Source of the DNA: Lachnospiraceae bacterium
Lineage (GTDB): Bacteria; Bacillota; Clostridia; Lachnospirales; Lachnospiraceae
DNA length: 36,762 bases
Direction: 5' to 3'
Assembly: GCA_030536685.1 (NCBI GenBank)
Contig: JAUNPP010000015.1
Coordinates: 1 to 36,762 of the forward strand
Part shown: positions 8,844-18,189 of the stretch, piece by piece
How positions within the stretch are numbered: position 1 is the stretch's first letter
Layout: every line of letters starts with the position of its first letter
Program-made: the position numbers and the translations under genes
Notes under the pieces: generated by a model
Database searches by the model: none
Told to the model about the DNA's origin: nothing
The model's input: only the letters and a program-made list of their open reading frames with translations

Positions 8844-11321
8844 TTACTCTTCTTCCTTATCCTGTGCAACCTGAATCTTATCCAGATGCCAGATGTTATC
8901 TACATAATCCTGAATTGTACGGTCAGATGAGAATTTGCCTACGTTTGCTACGTTGCGGATGGCAGCTTCTGCCCACCAGTCGCTGTTTCTGTACGCTGCT
9001 TCTACCCGTTTCTGTGCGTCTGCGTAGGAATGGAAATCCTTCAGAATGAAATAGGTATCTGCCTTTGATGTGCTGAGCGTATTCAGCAGTGAATTGTACA
9101 GATCGCGGAAACGCTCCGGGTCATCGGGTGCGTAGTAGCCGTTGATCAGCTGCATCAGCACGCGGCGGATTTCCATATCGTTATTGAAAATATCCATCGG
9201 ATTGTAACCGCCATTTTTCTCGTAGCCAATTACTTCATCTGCGGACATACCGAAGATAAATGCGTAGTCTTCGCCTACTTCTTCTACGATTTCCACGTTA
9301 GCGCCGTCCATGGTTCCCAGAGTAAGAGCGCCGTTTAACATGAATTTCATATTGCCGGTACCGGAAGCTTCCTTGCTGGCTGTGGAGATCTGTTCGCTGA
9401 CATCAGATGCGGCGAAAATCCATTCTGCGTTGGATACGCGGTAATCTTCAATAAATACCACTTTGATCTTGCCGTCGATGCTTCTGTCATTGTTGATTAC
9501 TTCAGCTACGCTGTTGATCAGCTTGATCGTCAGCTTTGCAATGCGGTAGCCTGCTGCTGCCTTCGCGCCGAAAATAAAGGTGCGGGGATAAAATTCCATG
9601 CCGGGATTGCTCTTTAACTGATTGTACAGATACATAACATGCAGAATATTTAACAGCTGACGTTTGTATTCATGCAGTCGTTTTACCTGTACGTCGAAAA
9701 TGGAGCGGGGATCTACATCAATTCCGTTATGTTCCTTGATGTATTTTGCCAGGCGGACTTTGTTCAGATATTTGATCTGCATAAATTCCGCTTTGCTTCT
9801 GGGATCCGTTGCGTACTCTTCCAGCTTTTTCATCTGAGACAGGTCGGTAATCCATCCATCGCCGATCTTACCGGTTACCCAGTCGGATAACAGCGGATTT
9901 GCGTGGAGCAGAAAACGGCGCTGTGTGATACCATTCGTCTTATTATTGAATTTTTCAGGGTACATCTCATAGAAATCCTTCAGCTCCTGATGCTTCAGAA
10001 TCTCAGTATGCAGTCTGGCAACGCCATTTACAGAGAAGCCGGCAACAATCGCCATATTGGCCATCTTAACCTGTCCGTCGTAAATAATTGCCATTTTGCT
10101 GATCTTTTCCTGTGCACAGCTCGGATATCTGTCATAAATCTGTTTGCAGAAGCGTCTGTTGATTTCTTCTACGATCTGATAGATACGGGGAAGCAGACGG
10201 GAGAACAGCTCGATCGGCCATTTTTCCAGAGCTTCTGCCATAATGGTATGGTTCGTGTATGCGCAGGTCTTTGTGGTAACATCCCACGCCTCGTCCCATG
10301 TAAAATGATATTCGTCCATCAGAATACGCATCAGTTCAGGTACTGCTACGGTAGGATGGGTGTCATTTAACTGGAAGCAGGCCTTTTCATAGAACTTGTG
10401 AAGGTCTGTATGCTTCGGATTCTTCAGATATTTTCTGATTGCAGTCTGAACAGAGGCAGAAATAAAGAAATACTGCTGTTTCAGACGCAGTTCTTTTCCT
10501 GCATAATGGTCATCGCAGGGATAAAGAACCTCTACGATGTTTTTAGCCAGATTCTCGGATTCTACCGCTTTTTTGTAATCGCCGCGTCCGAAATCTTCCA
10601 GGTTAAAGCTTGTAACAGGCTCCGCATCCCAGATACGCAGAGTATTTACTACGTGATTGCCATATCCTATAATAGGAAGATCGTAGGGAATTGCACGAAC
10701 TGCCTGATAACCTTCCTGTATAAACTGGTCGCGTCCGTTTTCATCCTTTCTTACCGTTACATAACCGCCGAATTTGACTTCTTTTGCATATTCATCACGG
10801 CGGATTTCAAAAGGATTTCCGTATTTCAGCCAGTCATCCGGAACTTCCTTCTGATAGCCGTCACGGATTTCCTGCTTGAACATACCATATTTATAACGGA
10901 TACCGCAGCCATATGCAGGATAACCCAGTGTTGCAAGAGAATCCAGGAAGCAGGCAGCAAGACGGCCAAGACCGCCGTTGCCGAGTGCGTAATCCCGCTC
11001 CGCATCCTCAATTTCATTCAGATCCAGTCCCAGCTCTTCCAATGCCTGCTTTACGGTATCGGATGCCTGCAGGTTAATAATATTATTGCCCAGTGCGCGG
11101 CCCATCAGAAATTCCATGGACAGGTAGTATACCATTTTTGCATCCTGATCATCATATGCCTTATGGGTAGCCATCCAGTCTTCTACGATTACCTCTTTCA
11201 GAGCGTAGGCAACTGCATTAAAAATCTGATGATTGTCTGCATCTTCTATCGTTTTGCGGTAAAAGTTCTTCAGAAAATCCTTAACGTCTCTTTTAAATTC
11301 TTTTTTTTCTAATTTTATCAT
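8844..11321 (-). CDS. glgP: Glycogen/maltodextrin phosphorylase
   Basis: An 825-residue GT35 phosphorylase that releases glucose-1-phosphate from alpha-1,4-glucans using phosphate and PLP. The PLP-lysine motif EASGTGNMKFMLNGALTLGTM and the following DGANVEI are intact. Other family blocks include YLSMEFLMGRALGNN, GNGGLGRLAACFLDS, QLNDTHP, TNGITQRRFL and VQVKRLHEYKRQLLN. The open frame extends upstream to 11408, but GGAGATT followed by the ATG at 11321 gives the normal N-terminus MIKLEKKEFKRDVKDF and normal length. The last residues are acidic (QDKEEE). ileS lies 107 bases upstream on the same strand with no obvious terminator; that gap holds only small hairpins, such as GCCGC-TTCT-GCGGC. Confidence 0.96.
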   Translation of the reverse strand: MIKLEKKEFKRDVKDFLKNFYRKTIEDADNHQIFNAVAYALKEVIVEDWMATHKAYDDQDAKMVYYLSMEFLMGRALGNNIINLQASDTVKQALEELGLDLNEIEDAERDYALGNGGLGRLAACFLDSLATLGYPAYGCGIRYKYGMFKQEIRDGYQKEVPDDWLKYGNPFEIRRDEYAKEVKFGGYVTVRKDENGRDQFIQEGYQAVRAIPYDLPIIGYGNHVVNTLRIWDAEPVTSFNLEDFGRGDYKKAVESENLAKNIVEVLYPCDDHYAGKELRLKQQYFFISASVQTAIRKYLKNPKHTDLHKFYEKACFQLNDTHPTVAVPELMRILMDEYHFTWDEAWDVTTKTCAYTNHTIMAEALEKWPIELFSRLLPRIYQIVEEINRRFCKQIYDRYPSCAQEKISKMAIIYDGQVKMANMAIVAGFSVNGVARLHTEILKHQELKDFYEMYPEKFNNKTNGITQRRFLLHANPLLSDWVTGKIGDGWITDLSQMKKLEEYATDPRSKAEFMQIKYLNKVRLAKYIKEHNGIDVDPRSIFDVQVKRLHEYKRQLLNILHVMYLYNQLKSNPGMEFYPRTFIFGAKAAAGYRIAKLTIKLINSVAEVINNDRSIDGKIKVVFIEDYRVSNAEWIFAASDVSEQISTASKEASGTGNMKFMLNGALTLGTMDGANVEIVEEVGEDYAFIFGMSADEVIGYEKNGGYNPMDIFNNDMEIRRVLMQLINGYYAPDDPERFRDLYNSLLNTLSTSKADTYFILKDFHSYADAQKRVEAAYRNSDWWAEAAIRNVANVGKFSSDRTIQDYVDNIWHLDKIQVAQDKEEE

Positions 11322-11428
11322 GGGGGAATCTCCTTTCCGCCGCAGAAGCGGCAGTGCCCACTGCATTTTCATACAGTGCAGCCCTGCCTTCATACATGAT
11401 ATCTTCATATCGTATGCATTCTATCTGA

Positions 11429-14400
11429 CTATGCATTCACCTTAACACCAAGTGTTACCTTGTGCCCGTTTACATTCCATTCTTTACTGTAGCCCTCTAC
11501 AGAACCGGTTACAATACGATCTGCCAGAACATAGCCCTTTAATTCTTCTGCGTGTTCTGTCATCAGTTCTTCCATTTCTGCATTATCTGCTGCATAAATG
11601 ATAATATGATCTGTGATCTGGAAATCTGCTTCTTTACGCATGGTCTGGATCTTACTTGCGATCTCGCGCAGCATACCTTCTTTGATCAGCTCGGGAGTCA
11701 GATTGGTATCCAGTACAACCGTTACATTCTTATCCTGTTCTGACACGAACCCGGGGATCTGAGCAGTATCAATCAGCAGATCTTCTTTTGTTAATACCAC
11801 TTCTGTTCCATCGATATCAAATTTCAGTGCGCCGGAAGCATTTAATTCATCCATTGCGCTGTTTCCATCCAGACCTGCAAGCAGACCTTTGATCTTGCCT
11901 AACAGCTTACCGTATTTGGGGCCGACGGTACGCATCTGAGGCTTGAAGCTATAGGAGGTAAAGCTTCTTACATCGTCTGTAAATACGATTTTCTTTACAT
12001 TCAGTTCTTCTGCGACAATCGCCTGATAGTATTCGGGCAGTACCACATCGCTCTTTACGAACATCTGACCGATTGGCTGTCTGTTCTTAATATTCGCACC
12101 GTTACGGCATGCGCGGCCCATTACAACAACCTTCAGAACGGTTTCCATGTATTCTTCCAGTTCTGTGTCAATGTACGCCTCGTTTACTTCGGGGAAGTCG
12201 CACAGATGCACACTGATCGGAGCAGTTTTATCCAGTGAGCAGACCAGATTTCTGTAAATCTGCTCTGTCATGAAAGGAATCATAGGAGCTGCTGCCTTGG
12301 AAATCGTTACCAGCGCGGTGTACAGAGTCATGTATGCATTGACCTTATCCTGAGGCATTCCTTTTGCCCAGAAACGTTCTCTGCTTCGTCTTACGTACCA
12401 GTTGCTCATATCATCAACGAATTCTTCCAGCAGTCTTGCTGCTTCGGGAATACGGTAAGCCGCAAGGTTTGCGTCTACGCCCTTTACAACCAGATTCAGC
12501 TTGGAAAGCAGCCATTTATCCATAACGGATAATTTATCATATTCCAGAGTGTATTTTGTTGCGTCAAATCCGTCGATATTTGCATACAGTACGAAGAATG
12601 CATAGGTGTTCCACAGAGTACCCATGAATTTACGCTGACCTTCTGTTACTGCGCCGTCATGGAAACGCTTGGGAAGCCACGGTGCGGAGCTTGTGTAGAA
12701 ATACCAGCGGATCGCGTCTGCGCCGTGCTGCTGCAGAGCCTCCATGGGATCAACCGCATTGCCTTTTGTTTTGGACATCTTCTGTCCGTCCTTATCCTGA
12801 ACATGACCCATAACGATTACGTTTTTGAAGGGAGCCTTGTCAAAGATCAGGGTTGAAATTGCAAGCAGGGAGTAGAACCATCCTCTTGTCTGGTCTACGG
12901 CCTCGGAAATAAAGTCAGCGGGGAACTGCGCTTCAAACAGATCCTGATTTTCAAAAGGATAATGATGCTGTGCAAAAGGCATGGAACCGCTGTCATACCA
13001 GCAGTCGATTACCTCAGGTACACGGTGCATTTCCTTGCCGCAGTCAGGACATTTGATGGTAACCGCATCGATATAAGGGCGATGCAGCTCGATATCATCA
13101 GGGCAGTTGGAGGACATCTCTTTTAACTCCGCAATGCTGCCGACTGCATGTCTCTTTCCACACTCACACTCCCAGATATTTAAGGGAGTACCCCAGTAAC
13201 GGTTACGGGAAAGACCCCAATCCTGTACATTTTCCAGCCAGTCGCCGAAACGGCCCTTGCCGATTGCTTCGGGAACCCAGTTGATCGTGTTGTTATTGCG
13301 GATCAGCTGATCTTTTACAGCTGTCATACGGATAAACCAGCTGTCTCTTGCGTAATAGATCAGCGGAGTATCGCATCTCCAGCAGAAGGGATAATCATGC
13401 TCGAATTTCGGCGCATCAAACAGCTTGCCTGCCGCATCCAGATCTTTCAGGATAACCGGATCCGCATCCTTTACAAACATACCCGCATATTCGGTCTGTT
13501 CTGTCATCTCGCCTTTTCCGTTAACCATCTGAACGAAAGGCAGGTTGTAGCGGCGTCCTACATTCGCATCGTCTTCACCGAAAGCAGGTGCGATATGAAC
13601 GATACCGGTACCATCTGACATCGTTACATACGTATCACAGGTCACATAATGTCCTTTTAATTTCTGTCTTTCTGCTTCCTTTGCCGCACAGGTAAACAAA
13701 GCTTCATATTCTTTGTATTCCAGATCCTTACCTGTGTATTTTTCCAGCACTTCGTAAGCAGGTTTTCCTTCTTCTGCCAGTCCGCCAAGAACCTTGTCAA
13801 GCAGTGCTTCCGCCATGTAATAGGTATAGCCGTCTGCTGCTTTTACCTTGCAGTAGGTTTCTTCCGGATTTACACAAAGAGCCACGTTGGAAGGCAGTGT
13901 CCAGGGAGTTGTGGTCCATGCCAGGAAATAAGCATCTTCACCGACAACCTTGAAACGTACGATTGCAGAACGCTCTTTTACCAGCTTGTAGCCCTGTGCT
14001 ACTTCGTGGCTTGACAGAGGAGTACCGCAGCGAGGGCAGTACGGTACGATTTTAAAGCCCTTGTACAGCAGTCCCTTTTCCCAGATCTGCTTTAATGACC
14101 ACCATTCGGATTCAATATAAGAGTTTTCATACGTAACATAGGGTTTTTCCATATCAGCCCAGAAACCAACGATATCGGAAAATTCTTCCCACATTCCCTT
14201 ATATTTCCATACGCTTTCCTTACAATGCTGGATAAACGGCTCCAGACCGTATTCTTCAATCTGCTCCTTGCCATCCAGACCCAGACGTTTTTCAACTTCC
14301 AGCTCTACCGGCAGACCGTGAGTATCCCAGCCTGCTTTACGGGGAACCATTGCACCCTTCATTGCATGATATCTCGGAATCATATCTTTGATAACACGGG

Positions 14401-14581
14401 TTTCAACATGACCGATATGCGGCTTGCCGTTAGCAGTCGGCGGACCGTCGTAAAATGTGTAGGTCGGTCCTTCTTTACGGGAATCAATACTCTTCTGGAA
14501 GATCTGGTTCTCTTCCCAGAATTTCAATACTTCTTTTTCTCTCTCAACAAATTTCAAATCGGTCGAGACTTTCTGATACAT
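11429..14581 (-). CDS. ileS: Isoleucyl-tRNA synthetase
   Basis: A 1050-residue class I aminoacyl-tRNA synthetase. The HIGH motif is in PPTANGKPHIGHVETR, the KMSKS loop is KMSKTKGN, and the CP1 editing domain carries GTGIVHIAPAFGEDD. WDTHGLPVELEVEKRLG and a long C-terminal region without an obvious terminal zinc finger suggest the longer IleS2-like (eukaryal-type) branch rather than the roughly 930-residue IleS1 type; that branch is often mupirocin-insensitive, but this is inference. The open frame begins at 14596, but GGAGGT seven bases before the ATG at 14581 fixes the start. Expression is controlled by the T-box leader upstream. Confidence 0.96.
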   Translation of the reverse strand: MYQKVSTDLKFVEREKEVLKFWEENQIFQKSIDSRKEGPTYTFYDGPPTANGKPHIGHVETRVIKDMIPRYHAMKGAMVPRKAGWDTHGLPVELEVEKRLGLDGKEQIEEYGLEPFIQHCKESVWKYKGMWEEFSDIVGFWADMEKPYVTYENSYIESEWWSLKQIWEKGLLYKGFKIVPYCPRCGTPLSSHEVAQGYKLVKERSAIVRFKVVGEDAYFLAWTTTPWTLPSNVALCVNPEETYCKVKAADGYTYYMAEALLDKVLGGLAEEGKPAYEVLEKYTGKDLEYKEYEALFTCAAKEAERQKLKGHYVTCDTYVTMSDGTGIVHIAPAFGEDDANVGRRYNLPFVQMVNGKGEMTEQTEYAGMFVKDADPVILKDLDAAGKLFDAPKFEHDYPFCWRCDTPLIYYARDSWFIRMTAVKDQLIRNNNTINWVPEAIGKGRFGDWLENVQDWGLSRNRYWGTPLNIWECECGKRHAVGSIAELKEMSSNCPDDIELHRPYIDAVTIKCPDCGKEMHRVPEVIDCWYDSGSMPFAQHHYPFENQDLFEAQFPADFISEAVDQTRGWFYSLLAISTLIFDKAPFKNVIVMGHVQDKDGQKMSKTKGNAVDPMEALQQHGADAIRWYFYTSSAPWLPKRFHDGAVTEGQRKFMGTLWNTYAFFVLYANIDGFDATKYTLEYDKLSVMDKWLLSKLNLVVKGVDANLAAYRIPEAARLLEEFVDDMSNWYVRRSRERFWAKGMPQDKVNAYMTLYTALVTISKAAAPMIPFMTEQIYRNLVCSLDKTAPISVHLCDFPEVNEAYIDTELEEYMETVLKVVVMGRACRNGANIKNRQPIGQMFVKSDVVLPEYYQAIVAEELNVKKIVFTDDVRSFTSYSFKPQMRTVGPKYGKLLGKIKGLLAGLDGNSAMDELNASGALKFDIDGTEVVLTKEDLLIDTAQIPGFVSEQDKNVTVVLDTNLTPELIKEGMLREIASKIQTMRKEADFQITDHIIIYAADNAEMEELMTEHAEELKGYVLADRIVTGSVEGYSKEWNVNGHKVTLGVKVNA

Positions 14582-14653
14582 AACAATTACCTCCAATGAC
14601 TGTTTATCATATTAAGGATGGGGTGATATAGGAAATGCAATTTCCTATTATAA

Positions 14654-14925
14654 TAAAAAAGACTCCGCCCAATCTGGACGAAGTCATAGAATCTTCGCTA
14701 TACCACCAACTCAAACAAGTTTGTTCCCTTTAACGGCGGGACTCCGGCACGGCTTGTGCAGCTGCTCTTCATCCGGTTTTGTGCCTGCTTTCGGCGCGGC
14801 GCCTGCTTTTGATGAAGCTCTGCTTTCTTGGCCTGCAGCTTGAGAGTGATCTGCAAATTGAAAACCCGCCGGCTTCCACCACGCCCGGCTCGCTGTCAGT
14901 CTCCCGGAAATCAGCAATCGCTGCA
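14654..14925 (-). promoter_or_regulatory. T-box riboswitch, isoleucine specific
   Basis: Read on the minus strand, the terminator is a 10-bp stem (14661-14670 with 14676-14685) followed by six U (14655-14660). Just upstream is the T-box sequence TTGGTGGTATAGCGA (14695-14709). Its UGGU can pair with the ACCA end of tRNA-Ile, and the typical TTCGTCC overlap with the terminator is present. Farther upstream is a Stem I apical block containing GTGGTGGAAGCCGGC, then ATC in GCAGATCACTC (14848-14850), the likely isoleucine specifier. Uncharged tRNA-Ile would favour the antiterminator and switch ileS on. The left boundary of Stem I is approximate. Confidence 0.88.
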
Positions 14926-15079
14926 ATTCTGCAATCCCTGCAATTTTACATGTTTATCTGATTTCTTCACTAATCTGCACTGTCTCTGTCATCGCTTTTA
15001 TCTGCGCTCGCAAATGGAATCCTCTCTGCTCTGATATGCATCAGATGTACAGATTCTTCCAGTTTATGAACTACGCATA

Positions 15080-15108
15080 ATTATAGCGATTTTAAGGGTG
15101 GATGTCAA
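15080..15108 (-). promoter_or_regulatory. Consensus sigma-A promoter of ileS
   Basis: On the minus strand, TTGACA (15103-15108) and TATAAT (15080-15085) are both perfect consensus hexamers with an ideal 17-base spacer. The predicted start near 15073 lies about 150 bases before the recognisable T-box Stem I. The extra leader holds its own hairpin (GAATC/GATTC enclosing CTGAT-GCAT-ATCAG). Confidence 0.88.
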
Positions 15109-15148
15109 GAGGCAAGAAACCGCAGGAGATAAACCGCAGGAATAAAAC

Positions 15149-16549
15149 TTAAAGATTTTTTCTTTTTAAATATTCATCGATTGCTTTTGCCGCTGTTTTT
15201 CCTGCTCCCATAGCAGAAATTACGGTAGCAGCGCCTGTTACTGCATCACCTCCGGCAAAAACGCCCTCTTTTGTTGTGGCGCCAGTGTTTTCTTCTACAA
15301 TAAATCCGCCATGTCGATTTACTTCAAGCCCCTCTGTTGTAGATTTGATCAGAGGATTCGGAGAGGTTCCAATTGATATTACCACAGTATCTACATCCAG
15401 TAAGAATTCACTTCCCTCTATCGGAACCGGTCTGCGGCGGCCTTTTTCATCAGGCTCTCCAAGTTCCATGCGGATACATCTTATTCCCGTTACAAATCCC
15501 TGTTCATTACCCAGAATTTCTACCGGATTATTTAACAGATGGAATTGGATTCCTTCCTCCTTTGCATGCTCCACTTCTTCATGACGAGCGGGAAGTTCTT
15601 CCATAGAACGCCGATATACGATATAAACTGCTTCTGCGCCAAGTCTTAATGCTGTTCTGGCCGCATCCATGGCTACATTGCCGCCTCCTACAACTGCGAC
15701 CCTGCCGCCTTTCATAATAGGAGTAACCGGATCTTCTTTATATGCTTTCATAAGATTGGAACGTGTCAGAAATTCATTTGCAGAATATACGCCTTTCAGA
15801 GATTCTCCGGAGATTTCCATAAAATTAGGAAGCCCTGCTCCTGAACCAATAAAAACAGCTTCATAACCATTTTCAAACAACTCGTCCACTGTCAAAGTTT
15901 TTCCAATAATCATATTGGTTTCTATTGATACACCCATCTGGAGCAGATTATCCACTTCTTTTTGGACAATTGCTTTCGGTAAACGGAATTCAGGAATTCC
16001 ATATACCAGCACGCCGCCTGCTGTATGTAATGCTTCGAACACAGACACCTGATATCCCTTTTTAGCCAAATCACCGGCACAGGTAAGACCGGATGGACCC
16101 GAACCTACGATTGCTACCCTGTGTCCATTTGAAGCCGTTTTCTGCAAAGCATTTTTCTGGTGCTGATTATGCCAGTCTGCCACAAAGCGCTCCAATCTTC
16201 CAATTGCTACGGACTCACCTTTCTTCCCTCGAACACATTCACATTCACACTGACTTTCCTGCGGACAGACTCTGCCACATACAGCCGGAAGCGAGGAGGA
16301 ACGGCTGATGACCTGATACGCACCTTCAAAATCATGTTCCTTGATTTTTTCAATAAACTCAGGAATACTGACATTAACCGGACAGCCTTTTACGCAGGGA
16401 CTGTTTTTACAATTTAAACATCTTCTTGCTTCATCTAAAGCGGTATTTTCATCGTAACCCAGCGTTACCTCCATGAAATTATGAGCGCGTACTTCCGGAT
16501 CCTGCGAAGGCATCGGATTTTTCACCTTACTTTTATTAATATCAGCCAT
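15149..16549 (-). CDS. nfnB: NfnB: large subunit of ferredoxin-NADP+ oxidoreductase (GltD-like)
   Basis: A 466-residue flavoprotein of the GltD/NfnB family. The N-terminal ferredoxin-like domain has Cys44, Cys47, Cys52, Cys56 and a second set Cys91, Cys95, Cys101, Cys105 for two 4Fe-4S clusters. An FAD-binding fold (VAIVGSGPSGL, near 144) and an NADP(H)-binding fold (VAVVGGGNVAMD, near 285) follow. Alone it would be called glutamate synthase small subunit, but no large glutamate synthase subunit is nearby and its partner is NfnA, one base upstream. In the family, NfnAB couples NADH and reduced ferredoxin oxidation to reduction of two NADP+ by flavin-based electron bifurcation (confurcation). 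The start follows AAAGGAAA. It is the last gene of the SDR-nfnA-nfnB operon, with no clear terminator before the ileS promoter. Confidence 0.88.
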   Translation of the reverse strand: MADINKSKVKNPMPSQDPEVRAHNFMEVTLGYDENTALDEARRCLNCKNSPCVKGCPVNVSIPEFIEKIKEHDFEGAYQVISRSSSLPAVCGRVCPQESQCECECVRGKKGESVAIGRLERFVADWHNQHQKNALQKTASNGHRVAIVGSGPSGLTCAGDLAKKGYQVSVFEALHTAGGVLVYGIPEFRLPKAIVQKEVDNLLQMGVSIETNMIIGKTLTVDELFENGYEAVFIGSGAGLPNFMEISGESLKGVYSANEFLTRSNLMKAYKEDPVTPIMKGGRVAVVGGGNVAMDAARTALRLGAEAVYIVYRRSMEELPARHEEVEHAKEEGIQFHLLNNPVEILGNEQGFVTGIRCIRMELGEPDEKGRRRPVPIEGSEFLLDVDTVVISIGTSPNPLIKSTTEGLEVNRHGGFIVEENTGATTKEGVFAGGDAVTGAATVISAMGAGKTAAKAIDEYLKRKNL

Positions 16550-16550
16550 T

Positions 16551-17405
16551 TCACATTTTTCCTTTCTTTAAAAGATTACAATTTGCTTCATAGGCATGAC
16601 GTTCAAATTCTTTATACATCGCATTTCTGGATATTGCCTCATCAAAGTCAATCTCATAGGCATTAAAATCCGGTCCATCCACACAGGCAAATTTGGTTAT
16701 CTTCTGTCCGTTCTGATTTAATGAAAGCCTGCAGCCTCCACACATTCCCGTTCCATCAATCATAATGGGATTCATAGATGCCGTACATGGAATATTCATC
16801 GGCCGCACTGCTTCCGTTACAAATTTCATCATGATCAATGGCCCAATTGTAATGATCTCATCAAAGCATTCCCCTGCTGAGAGCATTTCATTTAAGGGCA
16901 TACAGACATTTCCTTTCTGTCCGTATGAACCATCGTCAGTCATCACATACAGGCGTTTGGATGCACGTCGAAACTCATCTTCCAGTATCAACAGATCTCT
17001 GGAACGGAAACCAATAATAGAAGTAACCTCACAACCCTGAGCAGAGAGCTTCTGTGCAATAGGAAGAGCAATTGCGCATCCCACTCCACCTCCGGTGATA
17101 CAGACTTTCTTCAGGCCTTCCGTGCGGGTAGGAACACCTAAAGGACCCGCAAAATCCTGAATATACTCTCCCTCATTCTTTTCATTCAAAAGAAGCGTTG
17201 TTGCCCCTACAATCTGAAAAATTATCCGAACAGTTCCGTTTATCCTGTCATATCCTGCGATGGTCAACGGAATCCGTTCTCCTTCTTCATTGACACGTAA
17301 AATAATAAACTGACCAGGCTCCGCTTTCACAGCGACATAAGGAGCATGAATTTCCATCATTGTAACCGTTGGATTTAACCGCACTTTTTTAATAATCTGA
17401 TACAT
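16551..17405 (-). CDS. nfnA: NfnA: small subunit of ferredoxin-NADP+ oxidoreductase
   Basis: A 284-residue FAD/NAD(H)-binding protein of the PyrK/SudB/NfnA type. The flavin motif ERIPLTIAG (residues 43-51) and nucleotide-binding GGGVGCAIA (105-113) are intact. The C-terminal 2Fe-2S site reads DGTGMCGGCR followed by FACVDGP, with Asp217, Cys222, Cys225 and Cys241. This Asp plus three Cys pattern matches the unusual cluster ligation known for NfnA and separates it from a plain dihydroorotate dehydrogenase electron subunit. The AGGAGG site overlaps the stop of the SDR gene upstream, and its own stop is one base from nfnB, so all three are one operon. Confidence 0.88.
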   Translation of the reverse strand: MYQIIKKVRLNPTVTMMEIHAPYVAVKAEPGQFIILRVNEEGERIPLTIAGYDRINGTVRIIFQIVGATTLLLNEKNEGEYIQDFAGPLGVPTRTEGLKKVCITGGGVGCAIALPIAQKLSAQGCEVTSIIGFRSRDLLILEDEFRRASKRLYVMTDDGSYGQKGNVCMPLNEMLSAGECFDEIITIGPLIMMKFVTEAVRPMNIPCTASMNPIMIDGTGMCGGCRLSLNQNGQKITKFACVDGPDFNAYEIDFDEAISRNAMYKEFERHAYEANCNLLKKGKM

Positions 17406-17417
17406 GGATACCTCCTT

Positions 17418-18173
17418 TTACGGTGTAATAGTCGTTCCGCCATCCACACATAATGTTTGTCCTGTCACATGTTTTGAATCATCTGAAGCAAAGAAAAGAT
17501 ACACCGGCGCTACATCCTCATAAGCATCCCCACAGCTTCTTAATGGTGCTGACTGAGCCATTTTCTCCATAATTGAATCGTATCCAACCTCCTGAATCGT
17601 ATCCGTCATACAGCCGGGGCATACTACATTCACCCGAATGTGATCCGGCCCCCACTCTCTTGCTGCTACTCTGGATAAACCTCTTACAGCTTCTTTTGAT
17701 GATGCATACGGACCAAAACCACTCATTCCCATTACACCTGCGCCTGAACAGATATTCACAATGCTGCCTCCTCCATTTGCTTTCATATGAGGGTAACATA
17801 ATTTCATCAGATTCCAGGTTGCAAAATAGTTGACACTCATAATGGAACGAAGTCTCCCATCCGGAGTATCCAATATCGACTCTCCTTGCGTATTAAGACA
17901 TGCATTATTAATTAAAACATCAATTTTTCCAAATTTTTTAATTGCACCATCCACCATCTCTTTTAAATGTTCCATACTGCATAAATCCCCCGGAATTGCC
18001 AGCACTTCGCCTCCTCGCTCCTCGCAAAGTGTCTTGCTTTCCATCAATCGCTCCTCACGACGCGCATCGATTACCAGCTTCGCCCCTTCCTCTGCAAATT
18101 TTAATGCAACCTGCTTTCCAATTCCCGCACTGCACCCTGTTATTAGTACAACTTTCCCTTCTAATCTGCCCAT
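17418..18173 (-). CDS. Short-chain dehydrogenase/reductase, first gene of nfn operon
   Basis: A 251-residue classical SDR. The Rossmann motif is TGCSAGIG (residues 13-20). Arg in VIDARREERL after beta-2 suggests NADP(H) preference. The catalytic Ser lies in NICSGAG, 13 residues before Tyr in PYASSK (YxxxK). The structural NNAG motif is changed to NNAC, but the active-site Asn region is kept. It resembles FabG-like or hydroxysteroid-type reductases, and the substrate cannot be assigned. The ATG follows AGGAGGTATTTT. It is transcribed from a promoter overlapping the tetR promoter and leads straight into nfnA, implying that NfnAB supplies its NADPH or recycles its cofactor. Confidence 0.9.
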   Translation of the reverse strand: MGRLEGKVVLITGCSAGIGKQVALKFAEEGAKLVIDARREERLMESKTLCEERGGEVLAIPGDLCSMEHLKEMVDGAIKKFGKIDVLINNACLNTQGESILDTPDGRLRSIMSVNYFATWNLMKLCYPHMKANGGGSIVNICSGAGVMGMSGFGPYASSKEAVRGLSRVAAREWGPDHIRVNVVCPGCMTDTIQEVGYDSIMEKMAQSAPLRSCGDAYEDVAPVYLFFASDDSKHVTGQTLCVDGGTTITP

Positions 18174-18189
18174 AAAATACCTCCTTTTG

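Noticed and set aside
8183..9049. A 288-codon + strand frame
   Set aside because: It crosses antisense DJ-1, the polypyrimidine tract (giving long Phe/Ser/Leu runs) and the end of glgP; there is no RBS and no domain.
10398..11312. A 304-codon + strand frame
   Set aside because: It lies wholly antisense to glycogen phosphorylase, whose motifs are intact; the Ile/Phe/Tyr/Cys-rich translation is typical of a shadow frame.
14640..14655. Internal ileS promoter at TATAAT just after the T-box terminator
   Set aside because: No -35 at a workable distance and it overlaps the terminator U-tract; it is probably chance in A/T-rich sequence.
15149..16549. Glutamate synthase small subunit (gltD)
   Set aside because: There is no large subunit nearby, and it is one base from an nfnA with the Asp plus three Cys cluster pattern, so NfnB is the better call.
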